From Humulus lupulus (Eukaryota > Streptophyta > Magnoliopsida > Rosales > Cannabaceae): a stretch of DNA of 64,000 nucleotides. A program made the translations under genes and the position numbers. The DNA lies in assembly GCF_963169125.1 (NCBI RefSeq), contig NC_084795.1:259713042-259777041 (forward strand), read 5' to 3'. The notes below the pieces were generated by a model. It saw only the letters and a program-made list of their open reading frames with translations, ran no database searches and was not told the origin of the DNA. Shown one piece after another: positions 48,011 through 58,094 of the stretch (position 1 is its first letter; each line of letters starts with the position of its first letter).

Positions 48011-48657
48011 TTATTTTATAAATAATATAGTATTTTGGCTAAATGACTATGTGAAAGTGTGAGGGACCCACCCATTAATATTAAATGGTTGATATTTGTG
48101 ACACTTAATAGTGTGTAAAATAGGAGTGTGTCATTTGTCTATCATTACTTTTAGAGAAAATAATTAATTAACAGAGTTTTACATCTGATTAATTTGGATA
48201 AGGAAGATTGAGTTAATTATGACTTTAGTGTTATCTATAGTTGATAATTTTATAGTAAATAAAGAACAATATTTTTATCAAACAATTGAATGAATGTGTT
48301 AGTGGTGGAGAATGAACTCTCAACTATTTTTTTATTATTAAATTCTTATTTGTTTACTTTATTGACTGTTTATACTTTCTTTTATTTCTTAAATTCTAGA
48401 AACCCAAATTTAATTAATTTTTTTAATTGAATAATAAATTTTTTCAATAGTTCTTGAGGATCAACTATTGCTACGACTGAAATAGTTGGTAAAAATATGC
48501 AAGGAAAATAATTAAATTTGAGATGGCAAATGACAGGCATCAGTGGGTCCCACCTATTTTTTTCTCCTCACTTTTCTTTTCCTCCTAATTTTTCTCCTAC
48601 CAAACTAATCTTCTTTTAAATTCTCTTTAATTTTCTGTCCAAAACTTTCTTTCCCTT
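48011..48657. other. Unassigned AT-rich sequence
   Basis: There is no ORF of note and no known motif. Runs of T and A-T alternate. GTGGGTCCCACC at 48544-48555 is a short palindrome. This may be the original DNA into which the neighbouring elements inserted. Confidence 0.4.
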
Positions 48658-48746
48658 AGAGCACTTCCAACAACTTTCTCTATTTTACCTCAAACTTTAA
48701 CATTACACCATATATCAACTTTTCTATACTTTTTCTTTACATCATG
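48658..48746. repeat. Possible MITE half next to element E
   Basis: AGAGCACTTCCAACAACTTT followed by CTCTATTTTACC resembles the ends of small DNA-transposon derivatives common in plants. No opposite end is found, since element E starts at 48747. Only a suggestion. Confidence 0.25.
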
Positions 48747-49495
48747 TGTTGGGAGAGTGACATTAGACCACCACAATAATAAGAATCTACACACAATTAT
48801 GCTTGACAGAGACCAAAGAAAGAATAGGATAGTGTAATGCAAACCCTAGTAGTAGAACACACTCATTATTCTTATTGCAAGCTTTAAACCCTAGTTGGAA
48901 CACCACTTTAATCCTTTGATGAAGAAAATTAAAACCAAGTCTTATACATGAGAGGCATTATTTTCCAAATTATCTATTTTCTAGCCTTTTCATGGAAGCT
49001 TGAGGTTTTCTCTAGTAGGAAAGGAAGTCATGATTTAACAAGCCTTAAAATTCATAAAGACAAGCACATTCTTTATGAATTTCTTGGAGAAAAATTATGA
49101 TCTTGAGAGCTAGAGAGAGAGAGTGTGAGGTTAGAGAGAGATTTGAAAGAGCTATCAAGTCTATCAAAACTCTAAGAGACTTCTTTTATAGTGTAGGCAC
49201 CGTCATTAAGTCCAACCAATAGGATTAGAGCTTCTGAACACATCATTTGGAGCTTAAAATGCGTGCTTGTATGGACACGTCAGATGATGCATCACCTTAC
49301 TATAAACGATACATCACCTGCCAGGTGATGCGTTGCCTACCAGTAGTCGATGCGTCGCTTGCTGCATCTTGCCTAAATTTTAAGCTTTTAGGTGATGCAT
49401 TGTCTACAAGGAGGTGATGCAACACTATATGGGAAGGTCAAACTTCTCAAAAGTGACCTTAAATACCTTCAAATGCTCCCAAACTTTTTGGGCAT
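48747..49495 (-). repeat. Inverted LTR piece of element E
   Basis: Its minus strand matches S6 from 44509 to the LTR end (skipping S7), with the same order of blocks: ATGCCCAAAAAGTTTGGGAG, the GATGCATCACC words, CTATTGGTTGGACTTA, ACTATAAAAG, and the end CTCTCCCAACA. Homology stops at 49495, where RT sequence on the plus strand takes over. Confidence 0.88.
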
Positions 49496-49984
49496 GTAAA
49501 AGAAAATATCATATCGATGGTACCCTACAAACTTGTAAGGCTAAATTAGTATCCAAGGGATTTAAACAAAATGAGGGATTATATAACTTTGATATGTATG
49601 CACCAGCAGGAAGAACCACTTCTATTATATTGTTATTTGTTTTATCATCTATATATAACATTTATGTTCACCAATGGATGTCAAAACAACATTTCCAAAT
49701 GGAAATGTCGAGGAGGAGGTCTATATGGAACCACTGAAGGGTTTCGTTCTTCAAGAAAATGAACATAAAGTGTGTAGAGTTGTCAAATCATTATATGGTT
49801 TGATGCAAACTCCAAAACAATTGCATGAGAAGTTTGATAAACTCATTATTTATGATGGATTTAGAGACAACAAACCGGACAAGTGCTTATATGCTAAGAC
49901 TTGTGATAATTATGTCATACTAGTGTGTCTTTATGTCTATGATATTTTGATTTTGATTAATGACATGAGAGGAATAATAGAAAC
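49496..49984 (+). pseudogene. Copia reverse transcriptase, element E, first part
   Basis: KRKYHIDGTLQTCKAKLVSK, GFKQNEGLYNFDMYAP and, in a second frame, MDVKTTFPNGNVEEEVYMEP and KVCRVVKSLYGLMQTPKQ are clear copia RT blocks. The catalytic box reads LYVYDILIL, so the first Asp of YVDD is Tyr. The 5' start is cut by the inversion junction. The frame continues after S8 at 52830. Confidence 0.92.
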
Positions 49985-52824
49985 TGTAATGCCCCAAATT
50001 TCCTAATAAGGTTTAAGACCTTGATTAGGAGGTCGGGAGGGCCATAATTGATTTATCATGTTATTAAATGATTATATGCATGTTTATGTGAATTATATTA
50101 TTATATGATGATAAATGCATGCATATGGGTCCACATTTAATTATAAGGGAATTTTGGTAATTTGGCCCGTTGAGGGCGTGATTGTGTATTTTCATGCATG
50201 TGGGTGAATTATAAATAATACCACATTATATGTGGATTGGTTCGAGCCATTCGGCATGAGACGATCATGGAATGCAAGTTTTCGGTCTAGTCATAACGGG
50301 ATTAAGTTCGGGGCTCGAAGTGAGTCTCGGTGTAATTTGGTGATTAGAACATTGTCGGGAATTGAAGGGTAACGAGATATGAATTATTGGTATTAGAGAA
50401 TATTGAGAATAACAAGAATTGGAGGGTGTTAATTATAATTAACGAAATAGGAGGGAAATGACGATTTTACCCTTGGGAGTCTTTAGAAACCTTTATTTGA
50501 CCTAGGGGCAAAATGGTCTTTTCACCCCTAAGATATATATCAGCCCTTTGAGTTTAGAAGGTTGTGGAATTGTAGAAAATAGAGCATCATCCTCATCTCC
50601 CTCCCTCACCCGTACACCATTTCTCCTCCTTCTTCCTTTCAATTTTTGAGAGCCAATTTGAGGATCCAAGCTAGGAGAGCAAGGGTTGAGGGCTTAGGAC
50701 CTTGGTTCAATCATTGAAGGGGATCCAAATCAAGCTTGAGGTAAGAAATTCAGCCATGAAAGTCTTGCTATACCCTATTTTCTAATAAGTTTTCAATTAA
50801 GGATTTTGATGTGTTAGTTGGGAATTAATGGAAGTTCTTGAGTTTGGCTGCTTGGGTTTTGATGAGGGTGTGATGTAGATGAGGTTTAGGGGTTGAATTG
50901 GGTGTTTGGGTCATGTTTGGGATTGATTTGGATGCTTATTTTTCAAGGGGGGTCGCAGGGTAGAAGACCATAATTTTCTTTGGTTTGCTGATGGCACCCC
51001 AACGCCATTCCTGGCACCCCAACGCTAGGCAAGGCTGGTTCTGGGCTTCTCTGACTTTGGGACAGCGCCCCAGCACTAGTGCGATTTCCAGCAAACATAT
51101 TTTTGGGGTTTTGGATGATTTTGGGGGCTCGGGGGATGTTCTACTACCCTGTTTGGGTGATTGAGAGTCCCGAGAGTGTGGGATGGATCCCGGGAGTGAG
51201 GTTTTAGATTATAAACCTTTTTAGGATTTATTTTATTGATGGGATTCCATATTTGGTTATGACTAGGTGACCGCTAAAGGACCAAAGGATTGATCATTCT
51301 CAAGGGTCGTTCTTTTACTAATTCTTGCTCGAACCCGAGGTAAGAAAACTGCACCCCATATGTGACATGCATGGTTATTCTTGATGCATGTTGGATGCTT
51401 AAATGTGGAAATTAATAGCATATTGAATGCATAGCAATCTTGCTCATTTGTATATGGTTATTATTGAGGCATGCTGTATGATTAAGTTTGATGCATGTGA
51501 TGCACGAGAAACATGTGATTAGGGCATGCCATGAATATTGACTATGAGACTGATCAGAGCTTGAGTCTCTGTGTTTGTGCATGATCATAATTCTGCTAGC
51601 AACTGTTAAGTAAGCATGATGAATGCCCTACGTTTGAATATTCGACATATGACATATGTTTGGTAGCATTGCTTACTTGTGCATGGTACTGACTAATTAG
51701 TCAGATTTGGCAAAGGTGTCAGTATCAACTGTGAAGCTGTGACTCATTAGTCAAGTTCGGTAGTGGTACTGGGCACTGGTCACACAGTGCTGAATCATAA
51801 GTCAGGATGGCCTTAGCGTTTTCTACGCAAGCCAATAAAGATTAGATCTAATCGACATCTACATTAGATGACTCAACAAGAGCATTAATTTCGGACCGAC
51901 CTCAAGTTCGATGAAAACTAAAAGCACTTGTGTGACTTACCCAGACGTCACTCATCTGTTTAAGCTAGTGACTACCCATCAGTCACTCATCTGATTAGAG
52001 CCATTGCAGGAAAGCCCAGGTAATGGTTTCGTTACACAGCTATGGGCACCAAGCCCCATAGTGACTTTCTTGTCAGTCACTCAGTATGGTTAACTGAACC
52101 TCAAAGTGATATTCACTCATCGGTTCAGGGCTATAAGCTCTGTATGATCATTTTGATCATCATTTGCATGGCTTTGGGTGCTGAGCCCCGTAGTGACTTG
52201 CTTGTCAGTCACTTAGTATGGTTTACCAAAAGCTCTAGTGTTAAACCACTCATCTGATTAGGATTGACTTGATAGTCATCCAATCAGGAGGGCAGGATTT
52301 CTTATCCTCGATTCCCCAGCATTGTTTGAATTTATTTGCATGCTTGAATATAGCTATGTTTGCTAGGCATGCCAGATATGATTTGATATCATGATATGAC
52401 TGTTCATGAGCATATTGAGTTTTCTTGCTGGGCTTCGGCACACAGGTGCTATGTGGTGCAGGTAAAGGCAAAAGAAAGCTGGACCATCCTTGAGTTGGAG
52501 AGCTTAGGTGACGATGTATACATATGCAACTGCTCGACCGCCACGACCGAGGTTTGAAGGAGAGGAACTAGGGTTAAACCCTTTTTTGCCGCTTAGATCG
52601 GCTGGTTGTAAATATTTTGTTGTAATAAACCTTTATATTATATTTTTGGGATCTCAATGTATACAGTAAACATTTTAGTCAAGCGTTATATCTTAACCAA
52701 AAATTTTAATCCCTAAACCGCTAATCATACTTAGTTACATAATTTTGGCCAAATGACTCGATTAGCGAGTTTAGCACTGTTTGCAATGTGCACCGTAACG
52801 GTCCCTGGAGTTTAGGGCGTTACA
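49985..52824 (+). mobile_element. Solo LTR S8 in RT of element E (2840 bp)
   Basis: It starts TGTAATGCCCC, ends AGGGCGTTACA, and is flanked by the perfect duplication GAAAC (49980-49984 and 52825-52829). The donor-like motif is exact at 51337-51356, and the second motif is at 52440-52470. It closely resembles the LTR of element A in reverse orientation (short runs such as GACTAGGTGACCGCTAAAGG), so it is probably the same subfamily. TAGTGACT and CAGTCACT words recur over 51930-52260. No coding region. Confidence 0.94.
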
Positions 52825-53685
52825 GAAACAAAGAGGTTTCTATTTTCTAACTTTAAGATGAAGGACCTTGGAGAGGTCGATACCATTCTTGGTATCAAAG
52901 TTAGAAGAAATAATAGGGGTTTGTGCTTTAAGTCAAGCCCATTATGTCGAGAAAGTGCTTGACAAATTTAGTCATCTCAAAATCAAAGAGGAAAATACAT
53001 CATTTGATTCAGAAATGAAGCTTTAAAAGAATGAAGGAAAGTTGGTGGCTTACTTGGAATATGCAAGTGCAATAAGGAACCTAGTGTATGCATTCATTGT
53101 ACTAGAATGGACATTGCATACACAGTTAGTAAACTTTGTAGGCTTACTAGCAATCCAAGTATCAAGCATTGGTAGGCTATTGAAAGGATTTTAGGATACC
53201 TTAAGTGTACCAAAGAATATACCCTTCACTATTCAAATTTTCCTAGGATACTTGAAGGATATTTCGACGTTAGTTGGATACCGGGAGTGGGAGAAAATCT
53301 CTCCACCACCGGTTGTGTGTTTACTCTTGGATGAGGTGCTATGTATTGGGGTTCCAAGAAACAAACTTATATATCACACTCAACCATGGAAGTGGAGTTT
53401 ATAGGTCTAGAGGCATCGAAAAAAGAGGCTGAGTGGCTTAGGGATCTCATGTTGGATATCCTTTTTACCGCGGATACGGTATCAATAATCTTAATACATT
53501 GTGATCATAATAGTGCGTACAATGGGAAGTCTAGACATATAAGTCTAAAACATGAATATGTGAGACAATTGATTCAAGATGGAATGATATCAATCTCATA
53601 TGTCAAGACTAATGAGAACGTCTTAGATCCATTTCCAAAATCTTTTGTGAGAAGATTAGTAAGTTCCACTTCAAAAGGGATGTGA
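52825..53685 (+). pseudogene. Copia RT end and RNase H, element E
   Basis: It resumes with RFLFSNFKMKDLGEVDTILG and IKVRRNN, then several stops and shifts (HCTRMDIAYTV at about 53097, LKCTKEYTLHYSNF at about 53205). RNase H from 53341: YWGSKKQTYISHSTMEVEF, EAEWLRDLM, HCDHNSAYNGKSRHISLKHE, closing with a stop at about 53683. Confidence 0.9.
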
Positions 53686-54259
53686 ATGAAACTCCTAGAA
53701 AAATAAATTCACCAATGATGGCAACCCAACTCTAACCTTGTTAATATCAAAGGAAAAAGTTCAATGGGCAAGAACAAGTCATTGATAAATAGATGGTTTA
53801 AACACTAAAGCAATTGTGAGTTACATCCAAGATGGTTAATATGGGCGGATACCTAGTGACGGTTAAACTAAGGGTTTTTAATGAAGCTCAGTTGAGTGTA
53901 ACAATCATCTATAAAGGTAGCAAAGATGTTGTAAGAAATTCATCTATGTGAACTTAGAGGTGGTGTCGCCTCTCATGGGAGTTAGAGTTTATCCCTGGAA
54001 AGTTCATGAAAGGATGAGCACATGGTCATATTAGAACTAATCGAGAAAAGGGAAAATGAATGATCAAGTGGAGGTGTGTGAGGTATCACAAATTTTATCA
54101 TAAGGAATACTTGGTACAAGCATTTAAGCAACAAAGTAATTCAATAAGACTTTGTGGTATTTTCAGTAAGATAAAGTTCGAGTCGAAAAACACTTTATTT
54201 TAGGCATTAATATTGTTTTGAGCTAGATGAAGAAGTTTGTATTTAAGCTAGTAGGGGAA
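53686..54259 (+). other. 3' untranslated part and polypurine tract of element E
   Basis: Non-coding sequence between the RNase H stop and the LTR start, ending with the purine tract GTAGGGGAA before TGTTAGG. Such long tails are normal in this type of copia element. No other feature seen. Confidence 0.7.
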
Positions 54260-54410
54260 TGTTAGGATTGGCTAAAATACAAAGTCCAAGTGATCTTACA
54301 CAGGCTAGGTGTAAAACACTAAATGGTTTCACATAATGAAGATGTGAGATTTGACTTTTTGTTTTAGGCATTTAAAAATTGTGTTTTTAGGTTCAAAGTG
54401 ATACATTGAG
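54260..54410 (+). repeat. 3' LTR of element E, first 151 bp
   Basis: TGTTAGGATTGGCTAAAATAC onward aligns with S6 from 44352 and ends at ATACATTGAG. The LTR of element T begins at the next base. Confidence 0.9.
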
Positions 54411-55414
54411 TGTTTACCAAGTTTTTTGGAAACTAGAATTTTATTGAGAAGTAAGAGCTGAAAAGAAAGAATTAGAGATGAATAATTAGAGCTCTTACGT
54501 GGTTGGGGTGTTGATGAGTCTTAGTCCATGAGTCAATAGTATTAGGCTTTAGAGAGTTTTTGACAATGAACTTTTCTACGAGTTTTAGCAGAGTATTTGC
54601 TTACAAGAGAAAATCTGGGATCCCTGCCATAGCGCACAATTGGCTCTATTTATAGGCAGTCAAGTGCAATAGGCTTGGGCCGGATTAATTCGGGCTCAGT
54701 AGGGATGTAATCACAGTTTTCTCGCTAATGGAGCCATAATACAAAGAATGTTACATAATAAAATGTAGTTAATCTAGGCCAATTGGGCCGGCTCAGGCAT
54801 GACCAAGCCTTACAGCTACCCATTGTATGTTATCTCTGACTGATCTGCGTGGGCTTCTAAAAGGATCTAGGGGACAGGATTTGTCAGAGTAGTGGCAGTA
54901 TTGTTTCCTAGGAACAATGTACATTATGTGCGTACCCTCTTCTGTAGGTTAGTTGAGGAGACCAACTGCCGGATTTCATGGGGACAGGTCAGCATTGGGG
55001 CTAGCTAGGCTTTCCCTATCCGGAAGTTTGGTCCGGGTTCGTTTATTAATGTCTCGGTTCACTTACCAAAGTCCTGGTTCGTTTATTTTCCAAGATGGAT
55101 ATCGTGACACTAAGTATCTTCCCTGGATTCTTAATAAGGTCTATCTCCATCGACTAGTCATTCTGCCTCCTCAATTGACATCTTGGAGGATGTAGGTTGG
55201 TCGGGGCCGGGAAGATGAGTCGAGCTTGCATCTTAGTATCGATTCCTTTGTTATGCTCACGCCCATCAAATGTTGTTGGGCTCGATGGTACTTGGGCTAT
55301 CTGGGGTTTCATCCTTCTCCGTTCACTAGGTTCATCATGGGCCCGAACATCTCAAGAGGGCCCACGAACCCATTGGATCATGCCACGTGTCACAGGTGGA
55401 AAAAAGGGATAACA
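54411..55414 (-). repeat. 3' LTR of element T (1004 bp)
   Basis: On the plus strand it starts TGTTTACC and ends GGGATAACA. The minus strand has a TATA box (GCCTATAAATAGA, 54654-54666). The inner edge is set by the polypurine tract at 55415-55427. The outer edge abuts the copia LTR of E; TTGAG (54406-54410) should be the left target duplication. The partner LTR is outside the window. Confidence 0.82.
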
Positions 55415-55427
55415 ATTACCCCCCAAG
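55415..55427 (-). other. Polypurine tract of element T
   Basis: The minus strand reads CTTGGGGGGTAAT next to TGTTATCCC, a G-rich tract as is usual before the 3' LTR of Tat-type elements. Confidence 0.75.
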
Positions 55428-55737
55428 TCTTCATTCGTGTTCACACGGTGGAGACTTGCCTCGCTCTCCTGAATAAATCTCAAACATCCCAGTTTGTTTA
55501 CCAAGAGCCGGGTTCATTTACTTGGGGGCCATTTGGGCGATCCCCATCCTTTCAAATTCTCAACGTTTCAGACACGTGTCTTCAGGTTGATGGTGCGTCT
55601 GCTCCACTCGCGCCCTAAAGATCTGGAAAGAATCTTTTGATTGCGTAGGTGACCGATGGGTGTCAGCGCAATTCTCGGACATCCCGTCTATACGAAAATG
55701 GTTTATTGGGTACTCAAGTGGGTTGTTTAATGTTTAT

Positions 55738-55950
55738 GCATCATTCAGAACCGTTGGATGGGGATAGTCTTGAGATTTTTAAAATGGACCGTCTGATGAG
55801 GTGGATGCGGATCGTTGACTGACGAATCCACAATTTAGTGTTCAATTAGGCCAACTAATGCCCCTGCATCATCTGGGACCGTCGGACGGGGATAATCTTG
55901 GGATCCCCACTGTGGACCGTTGGATCAAATAGTGTATTTTTACCCTACAT
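55738..55950 (+). promoter_or_regulatory. Repeated GGACCGT motifs and possible promoter of the antisense ORF
   Basis: GAACCGTTGGATGGGGATAG (55749), GGACCGTCTGATG (55786), GGACCGTCGGACGGGGATAA (55877) and GGACCGTTGGAT (55914) form spaced direct repeats. They lie about 80-280 bp upstream of the ATG at 56023. A weak TATA-like CCTACATATACC lies at 55943. A promoter role is inferred from position only. Confidence 0.4.
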
Positions 55951-56022
55951 ATACCTCGAGATGCTCATTTCCAAACTTTACTCATCCCATACATTCAAAC
56001 TAGAGAGCAAAGAGAGCTTCGC

Positions 56023-57717
56023 ATGTCCACCATTGCTCACAAGGTTCTTCGGCAATTGGTACACCTTCGAGTCCACCTATTTCCGATGAGACCTTTTTTC
56101 ATTAAACCAGCACACAACTCTATCCCAGTTCAACCAGCAGATGAACTACTGCATCATCTTCTTAGATTTAAGACTGAGATTCTGCCGACTTTGTCGCCTG
56201 AAACTCTACGAATCTCAAAACCAATACCTCATAGTAAGTTTTCTAGTCATTTTCTCATCTTTTTATTCCTTTTTAGTTGTTTTTATTGTCATGTTATTTC
56301 TGTGACAATAAAATTGTTAGGGTTGTGATCACCGTGTAGGGTGGTTCTAGGTAGGATAGTGGTAGACCTAAATCGTAGATTTTCTAGGTGATAACTCATA
56401 TTAGTCTGATTGTCCCAGATCAATTCGGACGCCTCAAGATTGTTTAAGGTGAGTTAGAAAAACCTTTGGCCTTTAGTTTCCAACTCAAGGTCTTGGGATC
56501 TCTATTGGTCATGGATTTGGGTCCGGAGGGGACTTCTCCAAGAAGTTTTAGGAGAACCCCCGTACCTCAACAAGTTTTCTTCAGTTTTGGTGCTAACTGC
56601 TTGGTTCTCATTTTCTTTGCCGCTTCCAGGTCCTTAACCATGAGTTGCTGCGTGACTTTATACGCGGGGGACATTGTCCAGGCAGGCCCTGTAGTCCTAG
56701 AGGGGTCCAAATTTCCCACTAGCAACACGTGGGAAAAGGATGGGGAGAAGAATGAGTTCCACAATTACCGGATGTTACAACAGCATGAAAAAGCTCTTGG
56801 AGTAGAATCTACTCCAGGACTTTTCTACAACCGAAAAGCCCGGAAGGAGGAGAAGGCCCATACTGGCGTGAGCATGTTCGGGGCCTGGAGCATAGGCCAT
56901 ATTTGCGTGGAAGCTACTCTCCCACTCCACAACTATTTCACGCGATTCCTCAAGTTTGTGGGGATCGCGCCTTTCCAACTTCTCCCCCATGCGTACAAAT
57001 TGCTCACGGGATAGGGCATATTTTTTGCGTTGAAGGAGATCTCGGCGCCCACTCCCGTGGAAGTGATGTATTTCTACAAGCTGGAGCCACAACTCAACTC
57101 CAAAGACAAGACATGGGATGGATTTTATAAACTGAAAGCCCGCGAAGTTAGTCTGGCTCCATTTAGCACATGGAAGCATCCCCCAGATGTCAGGCACTAT
57201 TGGTTCATGACATCCGAGTACCTCCTAGAGAAGAACCCCACTTTTGTACTGGACTTCCAGCGTGTGGGTAATTTATCCTTCTCCACTTTTTTATCCAACA
57301 TTTAGTTTTTTTACTAGACACTTACAATCCTGGAAAACATGTCATATACTCAGACCCAGTTTAGCGAATCGATCTTGGAACGGAAAAAATTCTATTCCAC
57401 TCTGAGCGCCGAGGAGCTCGACGTGGGGGCCTTCTTAACTATGGAGAACCTTCGACTGGTCAGGTTGATTGTGGCGAACCATTTGTTAGATACCCCTAGC
57501 TTCCGGGGGCTGCAATACGAGAGGGACCCCACCTTGTGGGAGGAGCTGGCCCTCATCCACATCGAGGCTGTGGAGACTACGACCAAGGCGAACGTGGAGA
57601 AGGAGAGGAAGGAGGAGGCCCGTCAGGCAGAGAGGGCTGAATCTGAAGAACTAGATGCCCTTCTCGAGGGGAGGCAGCCTAACACCAGAGCTCCCGGAGC
57701 TAGCATTTCGGGGCAAG
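56023..57717 (+). pseudogene. Opposite-strand ORF of element T, N-terminal part (PF04195-like)
   Basis: A plus-strand gene in three likely exons. Exon 1 (56023-56233) starts MSTIAHKVLRQLVHLRVHLF and includes PVQPADELLHHLLRFKTEIL, then a GTAAGT donor. The second exon, up to 57267, has LPLHNYFTRFLKFVGIAPFQ, LLPHAYKLLTG, then YFYKLEPQLNSKDKTWDGFY and HYWFMTSEYLLEKNP. This is the pattern of the 'putative gypsy type transposon' domain PF04195 as I know it. A stop at 57012 and a shift break it. Exon 3 (57354-57717) has IEAVETTTKANVEKERKEEA, a charged helical stretch, and ends before GTAAAT. The function of this family is not known. Confidence 0.72.
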
Positions 57718-58094
57718 GTAAATCACCTCTGATTTTAACTTATGCCCTTCATTTTAGGGGCATAATTAGGAATAGGCAACAGTACCAAAATTATTTAATC
57801 GGGACTGTTAGCAACGTGGCGCTTCCTTGTCCCATTGTTATAGACATGCTGACCCTCATGCACTCATCCTGGTTCCTCCAATACGGTAGCTTTTTGGACC
57901 TGGATGACATGGGGGATTGAATTCACTATTTCTCCCTAGGGGAGTTGAGTCATGCCCGCTCCTTAGATAAGGGTTCGTCCCGAAGGACTTTAAACTTAAA
58001 AGTTTCTTTTATTTTTTACTTGTATCCCTATTAATGTATTTTACTTATCAGTTTTCTTTTTCTGCCTATCTCAAGTGATCTGGAGATGTCCAAC
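57718..58094 (+). other. Intron-like or unassigned part of the antisense ORF
   Basis: The frame of exon 3 runs on to 57920 as IVIDMLTLMHSSWFLQYGSF and FLDLDDMGD. It could be intron read-through or exon. The GTAAATC at 57718 would be a donor, but no clear acceptor is seen before the solo LTR. Confidence 0.4.

Larger units (their letters stand above)
48747..54410 (+). mobile_element. Element E: rearranged Ty1/copia element
   Basis: It contains an inverted LTR piece (48747-49495), a plus-strand RT-RNase H remnant (49496-49984 and 52825-53685), an untranslated tail, a polypurine tract (AGTAGGGGAA, 54250-54259) and the first 151 bp of a 3' LTR (54260-54410), where element T begins. A solo LTR (49985-52824) splits the RT. 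The inverted piece and the 3' LTR start together make up nearly one complete LTR, compared with S6. Confidence 0.85.

Noticed and set aside
48658..48770. Complete MITE with inverted ends AGAGCACTTCCAACA and TGTTGGGAGAG
   Set aside because: The right part is the end of the inverted copia LTR, as comparison with S6 shows, so the apparent inverted repeat is accidental. Only a possible left half remains.
54411..55414. Part of the copia element E LTR
   Set aside because: Comparison with S6 shows no homology after 54410; TG...CA ends and its own polypurine tract assign it to element T.
55226..55618. 130-codon ORF overlapping the 3' LTR edge of element T
   Set aside because: It crosses the LTR border and polypurine tract and has no family motif.
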